Of a stretch of 64,000 bases of DNA, positions 7,531 through 16,537 are shown in pieces. The notes under the pieces are model-generated. The model did not search any database and was not told the origin of the DNA. It saw only the letters and a list, made by a program, of their open reading frames with translations. The position numbers and the translations under genes were made by a program. The stretch's first letter is position 1. Each line of letters opens with the position of its first letter. Source of the stretch: Oceanobacillus sp. J11TS1 (GTDB lineage Bacteria; Bacillota; Bacilli; Bacillales; Amphibacillaceae); assembly GCF_018333215.1 (NCBI RefSeq), contig NZ_BORO01000005.1:62001-126000 (forward strand). Reading direction: 5' to 3'.

Positions 7531-8874
7531 ATGTATCGTTGGATAACAATCGGATTACTTACCGTAGCTCTCATTTCTGTATCTATTTGGGGCTATCAGA
7601 CAAATAAACAAAAAAATGATTTATATGTCCAAGCAGAGAATGAATATCAGCGATCTTTCCATGAGCTCACTTATCATATGGATGTATTAAATGACCAGAT
7701 AGCAACCTCCTTAGCAATGGATTCGCCGGAAAAATTATCACCACAATTTGTTGATATTTGGCGAGTCAGTTCCAATGCACATGCGAATGCAGGAGAATTG
7801 CCGATGGGGTTATTACCAATTCATAAAACAGAGCAATTTCTTGCAGAGTTAGGTGATTTCACTTATCAAACTGCTATCCGCAACTTAGATGATGATCCAT
7901 TAACAGATGAAGAAACAGAGCAATTACAAGAATTCTACCGGCAATCTGGAGAAATAAGAGATGAGCTTCGGGAAGCACAGCATGTTGCTTTAAACAATGA
8001 TTTGAAATGGATGGATGTAGAACAGGCCCTATTAAATACGGATAGTCAAAAAGATAATGAGATTGTTAATAGCTTCCAAACTGTGGAAGATTCTTTCGAT
8101 AACTATGCAAAAGGGTCTACTGAAAATACGACGATTAGTACAGATACAAAGGAACATTCTTATAAAAACTTGCCTGGTGATGAATTAACAGAAGAGGCAG
8201 CAATAAAGGAAGCAGCTAAAATTTTTGGCAAAGAAAGCGAAACAGATTGGTCAATTACAAAATCTGGTGATGGAGCAGTAACACCAATGTATAGTATTTC
8301 GTATGAGGAGAATGGGGTGCGGGGCTATGTAGATTTAACTGTTAAAGGCGGTCATCCACTTCACTTGCTTGTTTCCAGAGATGTAAACGAAAAGCAGCTA
8401 AGCCTGAATGAAGGTTATGAAATTGCAGCCGACTATCTTTCCGAGCTTGGGTTTGATGAAATGCAACTATTTCAAAGCAGTGAATATGACCAGATCGGCG
8501 TATACTCTTTTCTTTACGAAGATAATGGCGTTCGCGTTTTCTCTGATGCTGTTGAGGTGAAAGTAGCTTTAGATAACGGAGATGTTACAGGACTGACAGC
8601 AAATAATTACTTTAAAAATCATGTCGATCGTGATATTCCAGAACCCGCTGTTTCAGAAGAAGAAGCCCGGGACGCAGTAAATCCAAACGTCACTATTCAA
8701 GAAAATCATCTTGCGGTTATAGAAAACAATCAGGGAGAGGAAATTCTCACCTATGAATTTTTAGGAACAATGGATGATGCAACTTACCGGATATTTATTA
8801 ACGCAGAAACAGGAGAAGAAGAAAGAGTTGAGAAGATGACAGATGCGGAAATTAATTACGATGCTGTTATCTAA
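7531..8874 (+). CDS. ypeB: Germination protein YpeB
   Basis: A 447-residue protein needed for SleB to be localised and stable in the dormant spore. It has one N-terminal membrane anchor (about residues 5-22), an alpha-helical N-terminal region, and a C-terminal half built of PepSY-like repeats (about 205-440), recognisable by repeated EEA..A and NAETGEE-type segments. Length matches B. subtilis YpeB (450). It forms a two-gene operon with sleB and ends at a strong terminator. The ypfA and ypfB genes that follow ypeB in B. subtilis are not present before cmk. Confidence 0.93.
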   Translation: MYRWITIGLLTVALISVSIWGYQTNKQKNDLYVQAENEYQRSFHELTYHMDVLNDQIATSLAMDSPEKLSPQFVDIWRVSSNAHANAGELPMGLLPIHKTEQFLAELGDFTYQTAIRNLDDDPLTDEETEQLQEFYRQSGEIRDELREAQHVALNNDLKWMDVEQALLNTDSQKDNEIVNSFQTVEDSFDNYAKGSTENTTISTDTKEHSYKNLPGDELTEEAAIKEAAKIFGKESETDWSITKSGDGAVTPMYSISYEENGVRGYVDLTVKGGHPLHLLVSRDVNEKQLSLNEGYEIAADYLSELGFDEMQLFQSSEYDQIGVYSFLYEDNGVRVFSDAVEVKVALDNGDVTGLTANNYFKNHVDRDIPEPAVSEEEARDAVNPNVTIQENHLAVIENNQGEEILTYEFLGTMDDATYRIFINAETGEEERVEKMTDAEINYDAVI

Positions 8875-8906
8875 AACGAAATTTCTATTAATGTGATATC
8901 ATAAAA

Positions 8907-8955
8907 CTGCCTTCGAAAAAAGATTATCAACTAATTTTCGAAGGCAATTTTTTTG
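8907..8955 (+). terminator. sleB-ypeB operon terminator
   Basis: TGCCTTCGAAAA pairs with TTTTCGAAGGCA, followed by a run of seven T. It separates the germination operon from cmk. Confidence 0.9.
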
Positions 8956-9069
8956 AAACGTCCTTTAAAGAGCTTGCAACGTGATAAATAAATTCAGAAT
9001 ATGTTATGATGATGTAGTAATGAACTTGCTTGGCAATAGCCAAGCTTTTTAATGGCAGGAGTGAAGAAA

Positions 9070-9756
9070 ATGGAGAGTATTTCAATTGCAATTGACGGGC
9101 CGGCTGCAGCTGGAAAGAGTACAGTTGCAAAGCAGATTGCGAAAAAGTTAGGGATTATTTATATTGATACAGGAGCAATGTATCGAGCGCTTACCTATCA
9201 AGCGCTTCAAGAGAAGATTGATCTTGAAGATGAAAAAGCAGTTATGGATATTTTAAATAAGATTAATATTCAGCTTGTTCAGGGTGAAGAAGGCCAGCGT
9301 GTATTTATTAATGATAAGGATGTAACCGAAGTAATTCGATATCCTGATGTTACCTCATCTGTTTCTGTTATTGCGAAACACCCATTGGTACGAAAAGATA
9401 TGGTATCTAGCCAGCAAGATCTTGCAAAGGACAATAGTGTTGTGATGGACGGCCGGGATATAGGTTCCCATGTTTTGCCGAATGCAGACGTTAAAATATT
9501 CCTTATTGCTTCTGTAGCAGAACGGGCAAAACGTCGTTATGAGGAAAATAAACAAAAAGGCATACCTGCTGATTTACATACACTAGAGAAAGAAATAGCT
9601 AGACGAGATGAACTTGATTCTACGCGTGAGGCATCTCCCTTGCTAAAAGCAGAAGATGCCATTGAATTAGATACTACCTCGCTATCTATAGACGATGTTG
9701 TAGAGAGAATTCTCGAGATATGCCAACCATTTATTGGAAAACCTGGTATTCGCTAA
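9070..9756 (+). CDS. cmk: (d)CMP kinase
   Basis: A 228-residue cytidylate kinase that phosphorylates CMP and dCMP with ATP. The P-loop GPAAAGKST starts at residue 9, followed by the [10 protein letters not shown] substrate-site motif and [15 protein letters not shown]. The ATG at 9070 is preferred to an in-frame ATG at 9052 because AGGAG lies nine bases upstream and the N-terminus then begins just before the P-loop; B. subtilis Cmk is 224 residues. It is the first gene of cmk-plsC-rpsA. In B. subtilis plsC is not at this locus. Confidence 0.94.
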   Translation: MESISIAIDGPAAAGKSTVAKQIAKKLGIIYIDTGAMYRALTYQALQEKIDLEDEKAVMDILNKINIQLVQGEEGQRVFINDKDVTEVIRYPDVTSSVSVIAKHPLVRKDMVSSQQDLAKDNSVVMDGRDIGSHVLPNADVKIFLIASVAERAKRRYEENKQKGIPADLHTLEKEIARRDELDSTREASPLLKAEDAIELDTTSLSIDDVVERILEICQPFIGKPGIR

Positions 9757-9781
9757 ATCTTTAGGCGAATACCTCTGCTGC

Positions 9782-9824
9782 ACTACAGCAAATAGGAAGT
9801 ATAAACTTTCCTATTTGCTGTAGT
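9782..9824. repeat. 17-bp perfect hairpin between cmk and plsC
   Basis: ACTACAGCAAATAGGAA (9782-9798) and its exact complement (9808-9824) enclose nine bases. No T-tract follows on the + strand, so it is unlikely to be a simple terminator. It lies just ahead of the plsC ribosome site and could be an mRNA processing or partial-attenuation structure. Confidence 0.6.
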
Positions 9825-9853
9825 AAGTGTTAAGAAAATAGGAGGTGTATCCC

Positions 9854-10435
9854 GTGTTATACAAAATAGCAAAATTTATTATAAGCATTCTTTTTTATCC
9901 CATTTATCGAATTAAAGTGGTTGGCAAACAGCATATACCAAAAAAAGGTCCAGTGATTATTTGTTCGAACCATACTTCTAACCTTGATCCCCCTGTTGTA
10001 GGTATTACCGCATCTCGAACGATTCATTTTATGGCAAAAGAAGAGCTGTTTACCGGAAAACTTTTGGGTGGCATCTTAAGAAGAGTACATGCTTTTCCTG
10101 TGAAAAGAGGATTGGCTGATCGAAATGCTTTAAGGAGTGGCTTGGCAATTTTAAAAGAAGGAGAAACACTCGGCCTATTTCCTGAAGGGACAAGAAGTAA
10201 GGATGGTAAACCTGGAGATGCTTTGCCTGGAGTTGGTTTTTTCGCACTTAGGTCACAAGCAGAAGTTGTCCCATGCGTTATTATTAGTGATTATAAACTA
10301 TTTCATCGTACGAAAGTTATTTATGGAGAACCTATGGACGTAGAATCATTTCGAAAAAACAAAGCTTCTGCAAAAGAAATGTCAGAGGGAATTATGCAAG
10401 AAATCAGAAATTTATATGAAATTCATAAAAATTAA
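9854..10435 (+). CDS. plsC: 1-acyl-sn-glycerol-3-phosphate acyltransferase
   Basis: A 193-residue membrane-associated acyltransferase that adds the second fatty acid to lysophosphatidic acid to form phosphatidic acid. The catalytic NHTSNLDP (NHX4D) motif lies near residue 37, and the acceptor-binding FPEGTRS motif follows at about 110. An N-terminal hydrophobic helix fits membrane association. The GTG at 9854 is chosen because a perfect AGGAGGT lies eight bases upstream; the GTG at 9845 overlaps that site and cannot use it. The cmk-plsC-rpsA order is common in Bacillaceae. Confidence 0.9.
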   Translation: MLYKIAKFIISILFYPIYRIKVVGKQHIPKKGPVIICSNHTSNLDPPVVGITASRTIHFMAKEELFTGKLLGGILRRVHAFPVKRGLADRNALRSGLAILKEGETLGLFPEGTRSKDGKPGDALPGVGFFALRSQAEVVPCVIISDYKLFHRTKVIYGEPMDVESFRKNKASAKEMSEGIMQEIRNLYEIHKN

Positions 10436-10551
10436 TTGACTTTACTTGACAAATAAAACTAATTATTAGAAGTTATAAGTAGAACATATGAATAATCTTT
10501 TTTTCTATTCGATGATTTGAATAGGTGAACTGTAACTAGGAGGCTAAGGAT

Positions 10552-11682
10552 ATGACTGAAGAAAATAAAGATCTTCCTGTATTAGAGGTTGGTGCAACGG
10601 TAACAGGTACAGTTGTAAAACTGGAAGAAAAACAAGTTCTTGTTGATATCGGATATAAAACAGAAGGAATTTTGCCGATAAGTGAACTTTCCACGCTTCA
10701 TGTAGAATCCACAACTGACGTGTTAACAGAAGGGGAAGAAGTTACATTAAAAGTAAAGAAAATCGATGACGATGAAGTTGTATTATCGAAAAAAGCGGTA
10801 GATGCAGAACAGTCCTGGGAAGAACTAGAGAGAAAATACGAACAAGGAGAAGCTTTTGAAACAACGGTTAAGGAAGTTGTTAAAGGCGGACTTGTTGTGG
10901 ATGTAGGAGTGCGCGGTTTTATTCCCGCATCTTTAGTTGAAACGTATTATGTAGAAGATTTCAGTGATTATTTAGGTCGCACTTTAGAAGTGAGAATTAC
11001 TGATCTTGACCGATCTCAAAATCGTGTCATCTTATCTCATCGTGCTATTGTAGAAGATGAAGAAAAGGAAAGAAAAGAAAAAGTGCTGCAATCTCTAAAT
11101 CCTGGTGATGTTATTGAAGGGGTTGTACAACGGATTACTAATTTCGGTGTATTTGTTGATTTAGGAGGAGTCGATGGACTTGTTCATATTTCACAATTAG
11201 CTCATGAGCATGTTGAAAAGGCTTCAGATGTTGTTTCCGAGGGAGATAAAATTAAAGTAGAAGTTATTTCTGTAGATTTAGATAGCGAGCGTATCTCTTT
11301 ATCTCATAAAAATACTTTACCTGGGCCTTGGGCAGAAGTGAGCGCAAAAATCAAACCAGGGTCAACGGTAGAAGGAGTTGTCAAACGCTTAGTCAACTTT
11401 GGAGCTTTTGTTGAGTTACTGCCTGGCGTTGAAGGCCTTGTTCATATTTCTCAAATCGCTAACCGCCATATTGGAACACCACAAGAGGTGCTTGAAATTG
11501 GACAAACTGTTACGGTAAAAGTATTAGATGTTAATGAAGAAGAGCAGCGTATCTCTCTTAGCATCAAAGAATTAGAGCAGGACCAAGAGCAAAAAGATTA
11601 TAAGCAATATGAAAAGTCCGATGATCATCCTGGTTTCCAGCTTGGTGATGTTATTGGTGATAAACTAGATAAGTACAAATAA
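10552..11682 (+). CDS. rpsA: S1-domain RNA-binding protein (S1 homologue, YpfD)
   Basis: A 376-residue protein with four S1 RNA-binding repeats, each carrying a G.V..I...G.FV/LVD core and ending in ISLS- or VILSH-type strands, for example DGLVHISQLA at about residue 206 and EGLVHISQIA at about 291. Low-GC Gram-positives carry this four-domain form instead of the six-domain S1 of E. coli, and it is not essential for translation in B. subtilis. Start ATG has AGGAGG upstream. The C-terminal tail is charged. It follows cmk and plsC and ends in a strong terminator. Confidence 0.92.
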   Translation: MTEENKDLPVLEVGATVTGTVVKLEEKQVLVDIGYKTEGILPISELSTLHVESTTDVLTEGEEVTLKVKKIDDDEVVLSKKAVDAEQSWEELERKYEQGEAFETTVKEVVKGGLVVDVGVRGFIPASLVETYYVEDFSDYLGRTLEVRITDLDRSQNRVILSHRAIVEDEEKERKEKVLQSLNPGDVIEGVVQRITNFGVFVDLGGVDGLVHISQLAHEHVEKASDVVSEGDKIKVEVISVDLDSERISLSHKNTLPGPWAEVSAKIKPGSTVEGVVKRLVNFGAFVELLPGVEGLVHISQIANRHIGTPQEVLEIGQTVTVKVLDVNEEEQRISLSIKELEQDQEQKDYKQYEKSDDHPGFQLGDVIGDKLDKYK

Positions 11683-11709
11683 GCCTTAAGTAAAATTCTA
11701 TATGGACGA

Positions 11710-11750
11710 GAAAAAAGCTGTGCACTAATTAAATGTGTACAGCTTTTTTA
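11710..11750 (+). terminator. rpsA terminator
   Basis: AAAAAAGCTGT at 11711 pairs with ACAGCTTTTTT ending at 11749 around an AT-rich loop. Confidence 0.88.
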
Positions 11751-11929
11751 GTCTGCTGATAGTAGTGGATAAAATATAATTGGAAACTTCACTAGCGCAG
11801 CATTGTTCAGGAGCGCCGTTTAAAAGTCTCAGTTTAACAACCATAGATTTTGATGATGAACTTTTTTTGCGTTTAATTATATTCTTGTTAAACAGAGCCA
11901 TACTAACTCATAAGAAAGAGGTGGAATGT

Positions 11930-12826
11930 ATGGGAATTGATTCATATATAAATGCAATTTTATTTGGGGTTATTGCTGGGACGTTAGCCAGATTAATTAC
12001 ATTACGGAGTGATTATAGACAATATCCTACTTATCTGCATGGTCGAATTATTCATTTATCGTTAGGATTTATTGCAGCATCACTTGGCGCATTGGCCATT
12101 CCTGCTTTACTGGAACTTGAATTCACGGCGGTAACCTTCTTAACAATTGCTGCAACGCAATTTAGAGATGTACGGAATATGGAGAGAAATACATTAACAG
12201 AACTCGATCAATATGAATTGGTATCGAGAGGAAGCACCTATATTGAAGGGATTGCGGTTTCCTTTGAGGGAAGGAATTATCTTGTCATGTTTACAGCCTT
12301 TTTAACAACGCTGGCTTACGTTACATGGGGATGGTTTCCATCGCTTGTTGTTGGAGTGCTGTCAATCGTTGCGGCACTTAGCTTTATGAGCGGTTCCACG
12401 TTAAAAGACATTGTTGAAATAGAGGAATCAGAGATATCTTTTGATGGTGCAGGGTTGTATGTGGATAATATCTATATCATGAATATTGGTCTGGAAGAAA
12501 GACAAGAAGAGATTGCGAAATATGGAATAGGATTTATTTTAAAACCCAAAAATTTAAATGTTATACCGACAATTAGTAATTTAGGGCAAAGGCAAGCAAT
12601 TTTACATGATGTTTCCGTTACATTGGGAATCTTTAAAGACTCCGGAACACCTGCATTAACACCTTTGATTAAAAGAGATTTAGATGATGGCAGGTTAGGT
12701 GTTTTCATATTACCGCTTATACGAGACGTCGAGCTGGCAAAAAAAGTGATTGGGTCTGTTCCAGTCTTAGAAAATGCGATCCGAATGCCTAAGGAAGCAA
12801 AGTTTATTAAGGGAGGAAAAAAATAA
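11930..12826 (+). CDS. YIEGIA-domain membrane protein
   Basis: A 298-residue member of the uncharacterised YIEGIA family, named for a conserved YIEGIA sequence, here intact at about residues 103-108. Hydrophobic segments lie near residues 8-25, 47-65, 70-80 and 120-160, followed by a soluble C-terminal domain. The start is the ATG at 11930, with AAAGAGGTGG upstream; longer frames back to 11780 run through non-coding sequence. The next gene starts directly after its stop codon and encodes the small partner typical of this family. Function is unknown; the conserved pairing in spore-formers suggests a two-protein membrane complex. Confidence 0.85.
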   Translation: MGIDSYINAILFGVIAGTLARLITLRSDYRQYPTYLHGRIIHLSLGFIAASLGALAIPALLELEFTAVTFLTIAATQFRDVRNMERNTLTELDQYELVSRGSTYIEGIAVSFEGRNYLVMFTAFLTTLAYVTWGWFPSLVVGVLSIVAALSFMSGSTLKDIVEIEESEISFDGAGLYVDNIYIMNIGLEERQEEIAKYGIGFILKPKNLNVIPTISNLGQRQAILHDVSVTLGIFKDSGTPALTPLIKRDLDDGRLGVFILPLIRDVELAKKVIGSVPVLENAIRMPKEAKFIKGGKK

Positions 12827-13012
12827 ATGGTTGTTGAAAAATCGATTTTGGCAGTGATCACTACCCAAAAAGAGCAGGTTGCTGGCGGGGCACCAATTTT
12901 TATCTGCGAATCACAAAAAGAACTAGATTTTTTTTCCGCAAACCTAGAAGCTATTTTGGACGGGATTGCACATCGTTTAAGTGATGAAGTCTATATTATT
13001 GTAAAACACTAG
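12827..13012 (+). CDS. Small partner of the YIEGIA protein (capping complex subunit)
   Basis: A 61-residue soluble protein translated from an ATG that abuts the stop codon of the YIEGIA gene, with a GGGAGG site in the end of that gene. This means translational coupling. It belongs to the short family that public annotation calls capping complex subunit for YIEGIA. It is predicted to be a compact alpha/beta protein, with a strand-rich N-terminus (KSILAVITTQ) and a helix over about 28-50. No catalytic motif is seen. Identification rests on context, length and recalled family. Confidence 0.75.
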   Translation: MVVEKSILAVITTQKEQVAGGAPIFICESQKELDFFSANLEAILDGIAHRLSDEVYIIVKH

Positions 13013-13129
13013 CCATATATTTCGTTGTGCAAATTTCCTTCTTTTGCTAGAATAAGACAGAGGTGCAGTCGGATTTTTTTAAACAATCATATTTACTGCA
13101 TCCGTTTAACCTACTGATATATAAGTGAG

Positions 13130-13332
13130 TGTTCAAAAGGTTGGTAAAAAGGGCTCGTCAGCTAAGGTCTCTTGTAACTGAGACTGTGGTTTCCTTGAGG
13201 AGAAGCTGTGCGGGTTTACAACAGCAGGCTTCTCTTGGGCTGGGGTGTTTTCTGGCCGCATGAGGTTGTCGGTTTTAGTAGAAAATCTTTTACTCGATGT
13301 GTCGTTTTTACGTGACTTTTTGAACATCCTCT
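13130..13332 (+). mobile_element. Miniature inverted-repeat element, copy 2
   Basis: Left end TGTTCAAAAGGTTGGTAAAAA at about 13130-13149 and right end TTTTTACGTGACTTTTTGAA at about 13305-13324 are imperfect inverted repeats and match the ends of the element at 412-755. GCTAAGGTC (from 13161) and GGTTTTAGTAGAA (from 13271) are also shared. At about 200 bases it is shorter than copy 1, having lost the middle. No protein is encoded. It is inserted immediately upstream of der, as copy 1 is upstream of mecB. Confidence 0.6.
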
Positions 13333-13365
13333 ATTAGAAGGAATTTTGAAAAAGAGAGGATGTTC
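13322..13365 (+). promoter_or_regulatory. Inverted repeat covering the der ribosome-binding site
   Basis: GAACATCCTCT (13322-13332), the outer end of repeat copy 2, is the perfect complement of AGAGGATGTTC (13355-13365). The right arm contains the purine-rich der ribosome site (AGAGAGGA, six to ten bases before the GTG at 13371). If the hairpin forms in mRNA it would occlude that site. No T-tract follows. Confidence 0.6.
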
Positions 13366-13370
13366 CTTAC

Positions 13371-14681
13371 GTGAGGAAATCTGTAGTAGCGATTGTTGGT
13401 AGACCAAATGTTGGAAAATCAACCATCTTTAATCGATTAGTTGGAGAAAGAATCTCGATAGTGGAGGATACACCTGGTGTTACCCGCGATCGAATTTATG
13501 CACAAGCTGAATGGTTAAACCAAACATTTAATTTAATAGATACTGGCGGTATTGAGATGGTGGATGAGCCATTATTGAATCAAATGAGGCAGCAAGCTGA
13601 GATTGCCATTAATGAAGCAGACGTGATTGTTTTCATGTTAAATGGAAGAGAAGGTATTACTGCAGCAGATGAAGAAGTAGCCAAGCTGTTATTTAAATCA
13701 AATAAGCCTGTTGTCTTAGCGGTTAATAAAATGGATAATCCAGATATGCATCAAATGATTTATGAATTTTATGCATTAGGGTTCGGGCAGCCATTTCCTA
13801 TTTCCGGTACACACGGTCTTGGACTCGGAGATATGCTGGATGAAGTTGTTCATCATTTTCCAAATAATGAAGAGGATGACAAAGATGAGGATACGGTATA
13901 TTTTAGTTTAATCGGCCGCCCAAATGTTGGGAAATCTTCCTTGGTTAATGCTTTATTAAATGAAGACCGTGTGATTGTAAGTGAAATAGAGGGTACGACA
14001 AGGGACGCCATTGATACAAAATTGCATAAAGATGGTCAGGATTTTGTCATCATTGATACAGCTGGAATGCGCAAACGCGGGAAAGTTTACGAGAGCACAG
14101 AGAAATACAGTGTTTTAAGGGCATTACGGGCAATAGAACGCTCTGATGTTGTCTTAGTATTGATTGATGCAGAAACAGGCATCAGAGAGCAAGATAAACG
14201 AATTGCGGGCTATGCGCATGATGCAGGACGAGCAATCGTTATCGTTGTGAATAAGTGGGATACGGTGGATAGTGATGAGAAAGCAATGAAAGACTTCGAA
14301 AAGAATATTCGAGCACATTTTCAATATTTAGATTACGCACCTATTGTATTCTTGTCTGCTAAAACAAAAAAACGACTGCACACGTTGATTCCAATGGTTA
14401 AATTAGCTAGTGAAAATCATGCTAAACGCATTCCAACCAATGTCCTTAACGACGTTATTATGGATGCGATAGCAATGAATCCTACACCAACCTTAAAGGG
14501 GAGAAGGTTGAAAGTTTTATATGCAACGCAGGTAGCTGTTAAGCCGCCAAGTTTTGTAGTTTTTGTTAATGATCCAGAACTAATGCATTTCTCTTATGAA
14601 AGATTCTTAGAAAATAAAATTAGAGATGCATTCGATTTTGCAGGAACTCCTATAAAATTATTCGCACGACGCAGACAATAA
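13371..14681 (+). CDS. der: Ribosome assembly GTPase Der (EngA)
   Basis: A 436-residue essential GTPase with two tandem G domains and a C-terminal KH-like domain, acting in 50S subunit maturation. G1 motifs are [12 protein letters not shown] (residues 10-21) and [12 protein letters not shown] (about 182-193); the G3 DTGG and DTAG and the G4 NKMD and NKWD motifs are present in both halves. The length equals B. subtilis YphC (436). The start is GTG. Its upstream region is unusual: a repeat element ends only about 40 bases before the start codon and is complementary to the ribosome site. Confidence 0.96.
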   Translation: MRKSVVAIVGRPNVGKSTIFNRLVGERISIVEDTPGVTRDRIYAQAEWLNQTFNLIDTGGIEMVDEPLLNQMRQQAEIAINEADVIVFMLNGREGITAADEEVAKLLFKSNKPVVLAVNKMDNPDMHQMIYEFYALGFGQPFPISGTHGLGLGDMLDEVVHHFPNNEEDDKDEDTVYFSLIGRPNVGKSSLVNALLNEDRVIVSEIEGTTRDAIDTKLHKDGQDFVIIDTAGMRKRGKVYESTEKYSVLRALRAIERSDVVLVLIDAETGIREQDKRIAGYAHDAGRAIVIVVNKWDTVDSDEKAMKDFEKNIRAHFQYLDYAPIVFLSAKTKKRLHTLIPMVKLASENHAKRIPTNVLNDVIMDAIAMNPTPTLKGRRLKVLYATQVAVKPPSFVVFVNDPELMHFSYERFLENKIRDAFDFAGTPIKLFARRRQ

Positions 14682-14695
14682 AGGGGAGAGTTGAT

Positions 14696-15736
14696 ATGAG
14701 TAAGGTTGTAGTACTTGGTGCAGGAAGCTGGGGGACAGCACTTGCAATTGTTTTAGCAGATAACGGCCATGAGGTTCGCATATGGGCACATCGCAAAGAA
14801 CATGTAGAGGAAATAAATCAAACACATCGAAATAAAAATTATTTAGATGTAGCGATCCCGAAAAATATTACCGCTTTTTATGATATGGAAGAGGCAGCTA
14901 AGGGCGTCGACGCCGCCATCGTTTGTGTGCCGACAAAAGCAATACGTGAAGTTTGTCAGCATCTGAAAGATTATATTTCCTCTAGTACGCAGATTATTCA
15001 TGCTACGAAAGGAATTGAACCAGGCACTTTAAAACGTGTATCGGAAATGATATCTGAGGAAATGCCAAATTTCCCGTATGAAAATATTGTTGTTTTATCT
15101 GGGCCTAGCCATGCAGAAGAGGTAGCATTGAGACACCCGACAACCGTATCTGTTTCCGCTGTCAGTCTTGATAGAGCACGCCAGGCACAAGATTTGTTTA
15201 ACAGTGAAAATTTACGTGTCTATACAAGCGATGATATTTTAGGTATTGAAGTTGGCGGAGCTCTCAAAAATATTATTGCGCTAGGAGCAGGGATTTCAGA
15301 CGGTCTTGGATACGGAGATAATGCAAAGGCTGCGTTGATTACGCGAGGTCTGGCAGAAATTGCTCGTCTTGGTACATCTCTCGGTGCAAACCCGTTAAGC
15401 TTCCTTGGATTATCCGGTGTGGGAGATTTAATTGTTACTTGTACGAGTGTCCATAGCAGGAATTGGAGAGCTGGAAACTTATTAGGAAAAGGAAATAACT
15501 TAGACCAGGTTTTAGAAGAAATGGGTATGGTTGTGGAAGGTGTTCGTACTGTTCAGGCTGCACATCAATTGGCAAAAGAACAAAATGTTGAAATGCCGAT
15601 TACAGAAGGAATTTATCAAGTCCTATTTGAAGATAAAAACCCAAAAGATGTTGTAGATGAGTTAATGAATCGAAGTAAACGCCAAGAAATAGATGATATA
15701 AGCGCCGTTTTAAAGGAGCGCTATTCGGATCAGTAA
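14696..15736 (+). CDS. gpsA: NAD(P)H-dependent glycerol-3-phosphate dehydrogenase
   Basis: A 346-residue cytosolic enzyme that reduces dihydroxyacetone phosphate to sn-glycerol-3-phosphate for phospholipid synthesis. The nucleotide-binding motif GAGSWGTA lies at residues 8-15; the catalytic-lysine segment GGALKNIIALGAG and the substrate motif SRNWRAG are present. GGGGAGAG precedes the ATG, and the gene follows der by 14 bases, so both are probably co-transcribed, as in B. subtilis. Confidence 0.96.
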   Translation: MSKVVVLGAGSWGTALAIVLADNGHEVRIWAHRKEHVEEINQTHRNKNYLDVAIPKNITAFYDMEEAAKGVDAAIVCVPTKAIREVCQHLKDYISSSTQIIHATKGIEPGTLKRVSEMISEEMPNFPYENIVVLSGPSHAEEVALRHPTTVSVSAVSLDRARQAQDLFNSENLRVYTSDDILGIEVGGALKNIIALGAGISDGLGYGDNAKAALITRGLAEIARLGTSLGANPLSFLGLSGVGDLIVTCTSVHSRNWRAGNLLGKGNNLDQVLEEMGMVVEGVRTVQAAHQLAKEQNVEMPITEGIYQVLFEDKNPKDVVDELMNRSKRQEIDDISAVLKERYSDQ

Positions 15737-15793
15737 CACATAATTTCACTCCTTGCATATAATATGACGAATGAAAAGCAAGGAGGAAATGAT

Positions 15794-16054
15794 GTGAATA
15801 ATTTTCAAAAAGGTATGTTTGACAAGATACAAAAGAACACAAATATTCGTCCTGAAGAAGTATATAAAGTGGCTGATTCGGTAAAAAATGCAGATTTCTC
15901 CGATGAAAAAACGGTTCGTAATCTCGTAAGACAGCTTTCACAAATGGCGAACAAACCTCTCTCTAAGGAAAGAGAAGATAAAATTGTACAATCCATTGTC
16001 AAGAATAAAATGCCAGGAGACATGAACACCTTAAATAACCTATTTAAAAAATAG
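15794..16054 (+). CDS. spoVIF: Stage VI sporulation protein F
   Basis: An 86-residue protein of the SpoVIF (YjcC) family, which in B. subtilis acts late in spore coat assembly through GerE-dependent gene expression. The conserved centre, with DEKTVRN..RQLSQMANKPL and the DKIV segment, is clear. The GTG at 15794 is preferred because AAGGAGG lies eight bases upstream; the in-frame ATG at 15764 has no ribosome site. Its place after gpsA is common in Bacillaceae, although B. subtilis carries spoVIF elsewhere. A late sporulation promoter was not identified. Confidence 0.82.
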   Translation: MNNFQKGMFDKIQKNTNIRPEEVYKVADSVKNADFSDEKTVRNLVRQLSQMANKPLSKEREDKIVQSIVKNKMPGDMNTLNNLFKK

Positions 16055-16154
16055 CGTTTTATAGGCAGTTGAGGATACAGATTTTCAATATGATGCATAA
16101 GATAAATCGCACCAGCATTCAAGGAATAGAGTTGCTGAGGATATTATTTAGTCA

Positions 16155-16192
16155 ACCTATGGTAAAGTTGCCCCCTTTGCCATAGGTTTTTA
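16155..16192 (+). terminator. Terminator after spoVIF
   Basis: ACCTATGGTAAAG pairs with CTTTGCCATAGGT over a TTGCCCC-type loop, then TTTTTAA. Confidence 0.88.
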
Positions 16193-16270
16193 ATATGCAA
16201 ATAAATAATTGATTTGGAGAGGTCGTTCAAGGTTTCTTCAGTTATTCAGAGGTACATAGCTAGGCAGTTA

Positions 16271-16279
16271 TGTTATAAT
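16271..16279 (+). promoter_or_regulatory. Extended -10 promoter for yphE-yphF
   Basis: TGtTATAAT, a perfect extended -10, lies 45 bases ahead of the yphE start. The -35 region is poor (GGTACA at 17 bases). Confidence 0.5.
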
Positions 16280-16323
16280 AGCACCTGTTGAAGTGTATTC
16301 TGATTGGAATAGGGGTGAAAACT

Positions 16324-16521
16324 TTGTCAATATCCATGTTGATGATGTATGTTTCCTTTGTCGGGATGTTTTTATTGATCCTGGCCATGGGGTTAATTGT
16401 ATGGAGTAGAGCAAAGCTGCGAGGGTTGTTTGGCGGTATTATAACATTTTTAGCGTATTTTTGTCTTGTAGCCGGCGCTTTGATTATTTTATACGTTACA
16501 TTTAGTGGACCAACAAGATAG
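16324..16521 (+). CDS. yphE: DUF2768 small membrane protein YphE
   Basis: A 65-residue protein with two hydrophobic helices (about residues 6-27 and 39-60) flanking a basic loop (SRAKLRGLFGG) and ending in FSGPT, all typical of the DUF2768/YphE family. Function is unknown. The start is the TTG at 16324, nine bases after AGGGGTG; another in-frame TTG at 16288 lies too close to the promoter. The next gene, yphF, follows after 16 bases, and this order is conserved with B. subtilis. Confidence 0.75.
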   Translation: MSISMLMMYVSFVGMFLLILAMGLIVWSRAKLRGLFGGIITFLAYFCLVAGALIILYVTFSGPTR

Positions 16522-16537
16522 GAAAAGGAGTTTATCT

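Noticed and set aside
10446-10479. TTGACA with TATAAG upstream of rpsA
   Set aside because: The spacing is 22 bases, too long for sigma-A; no better partner was found.
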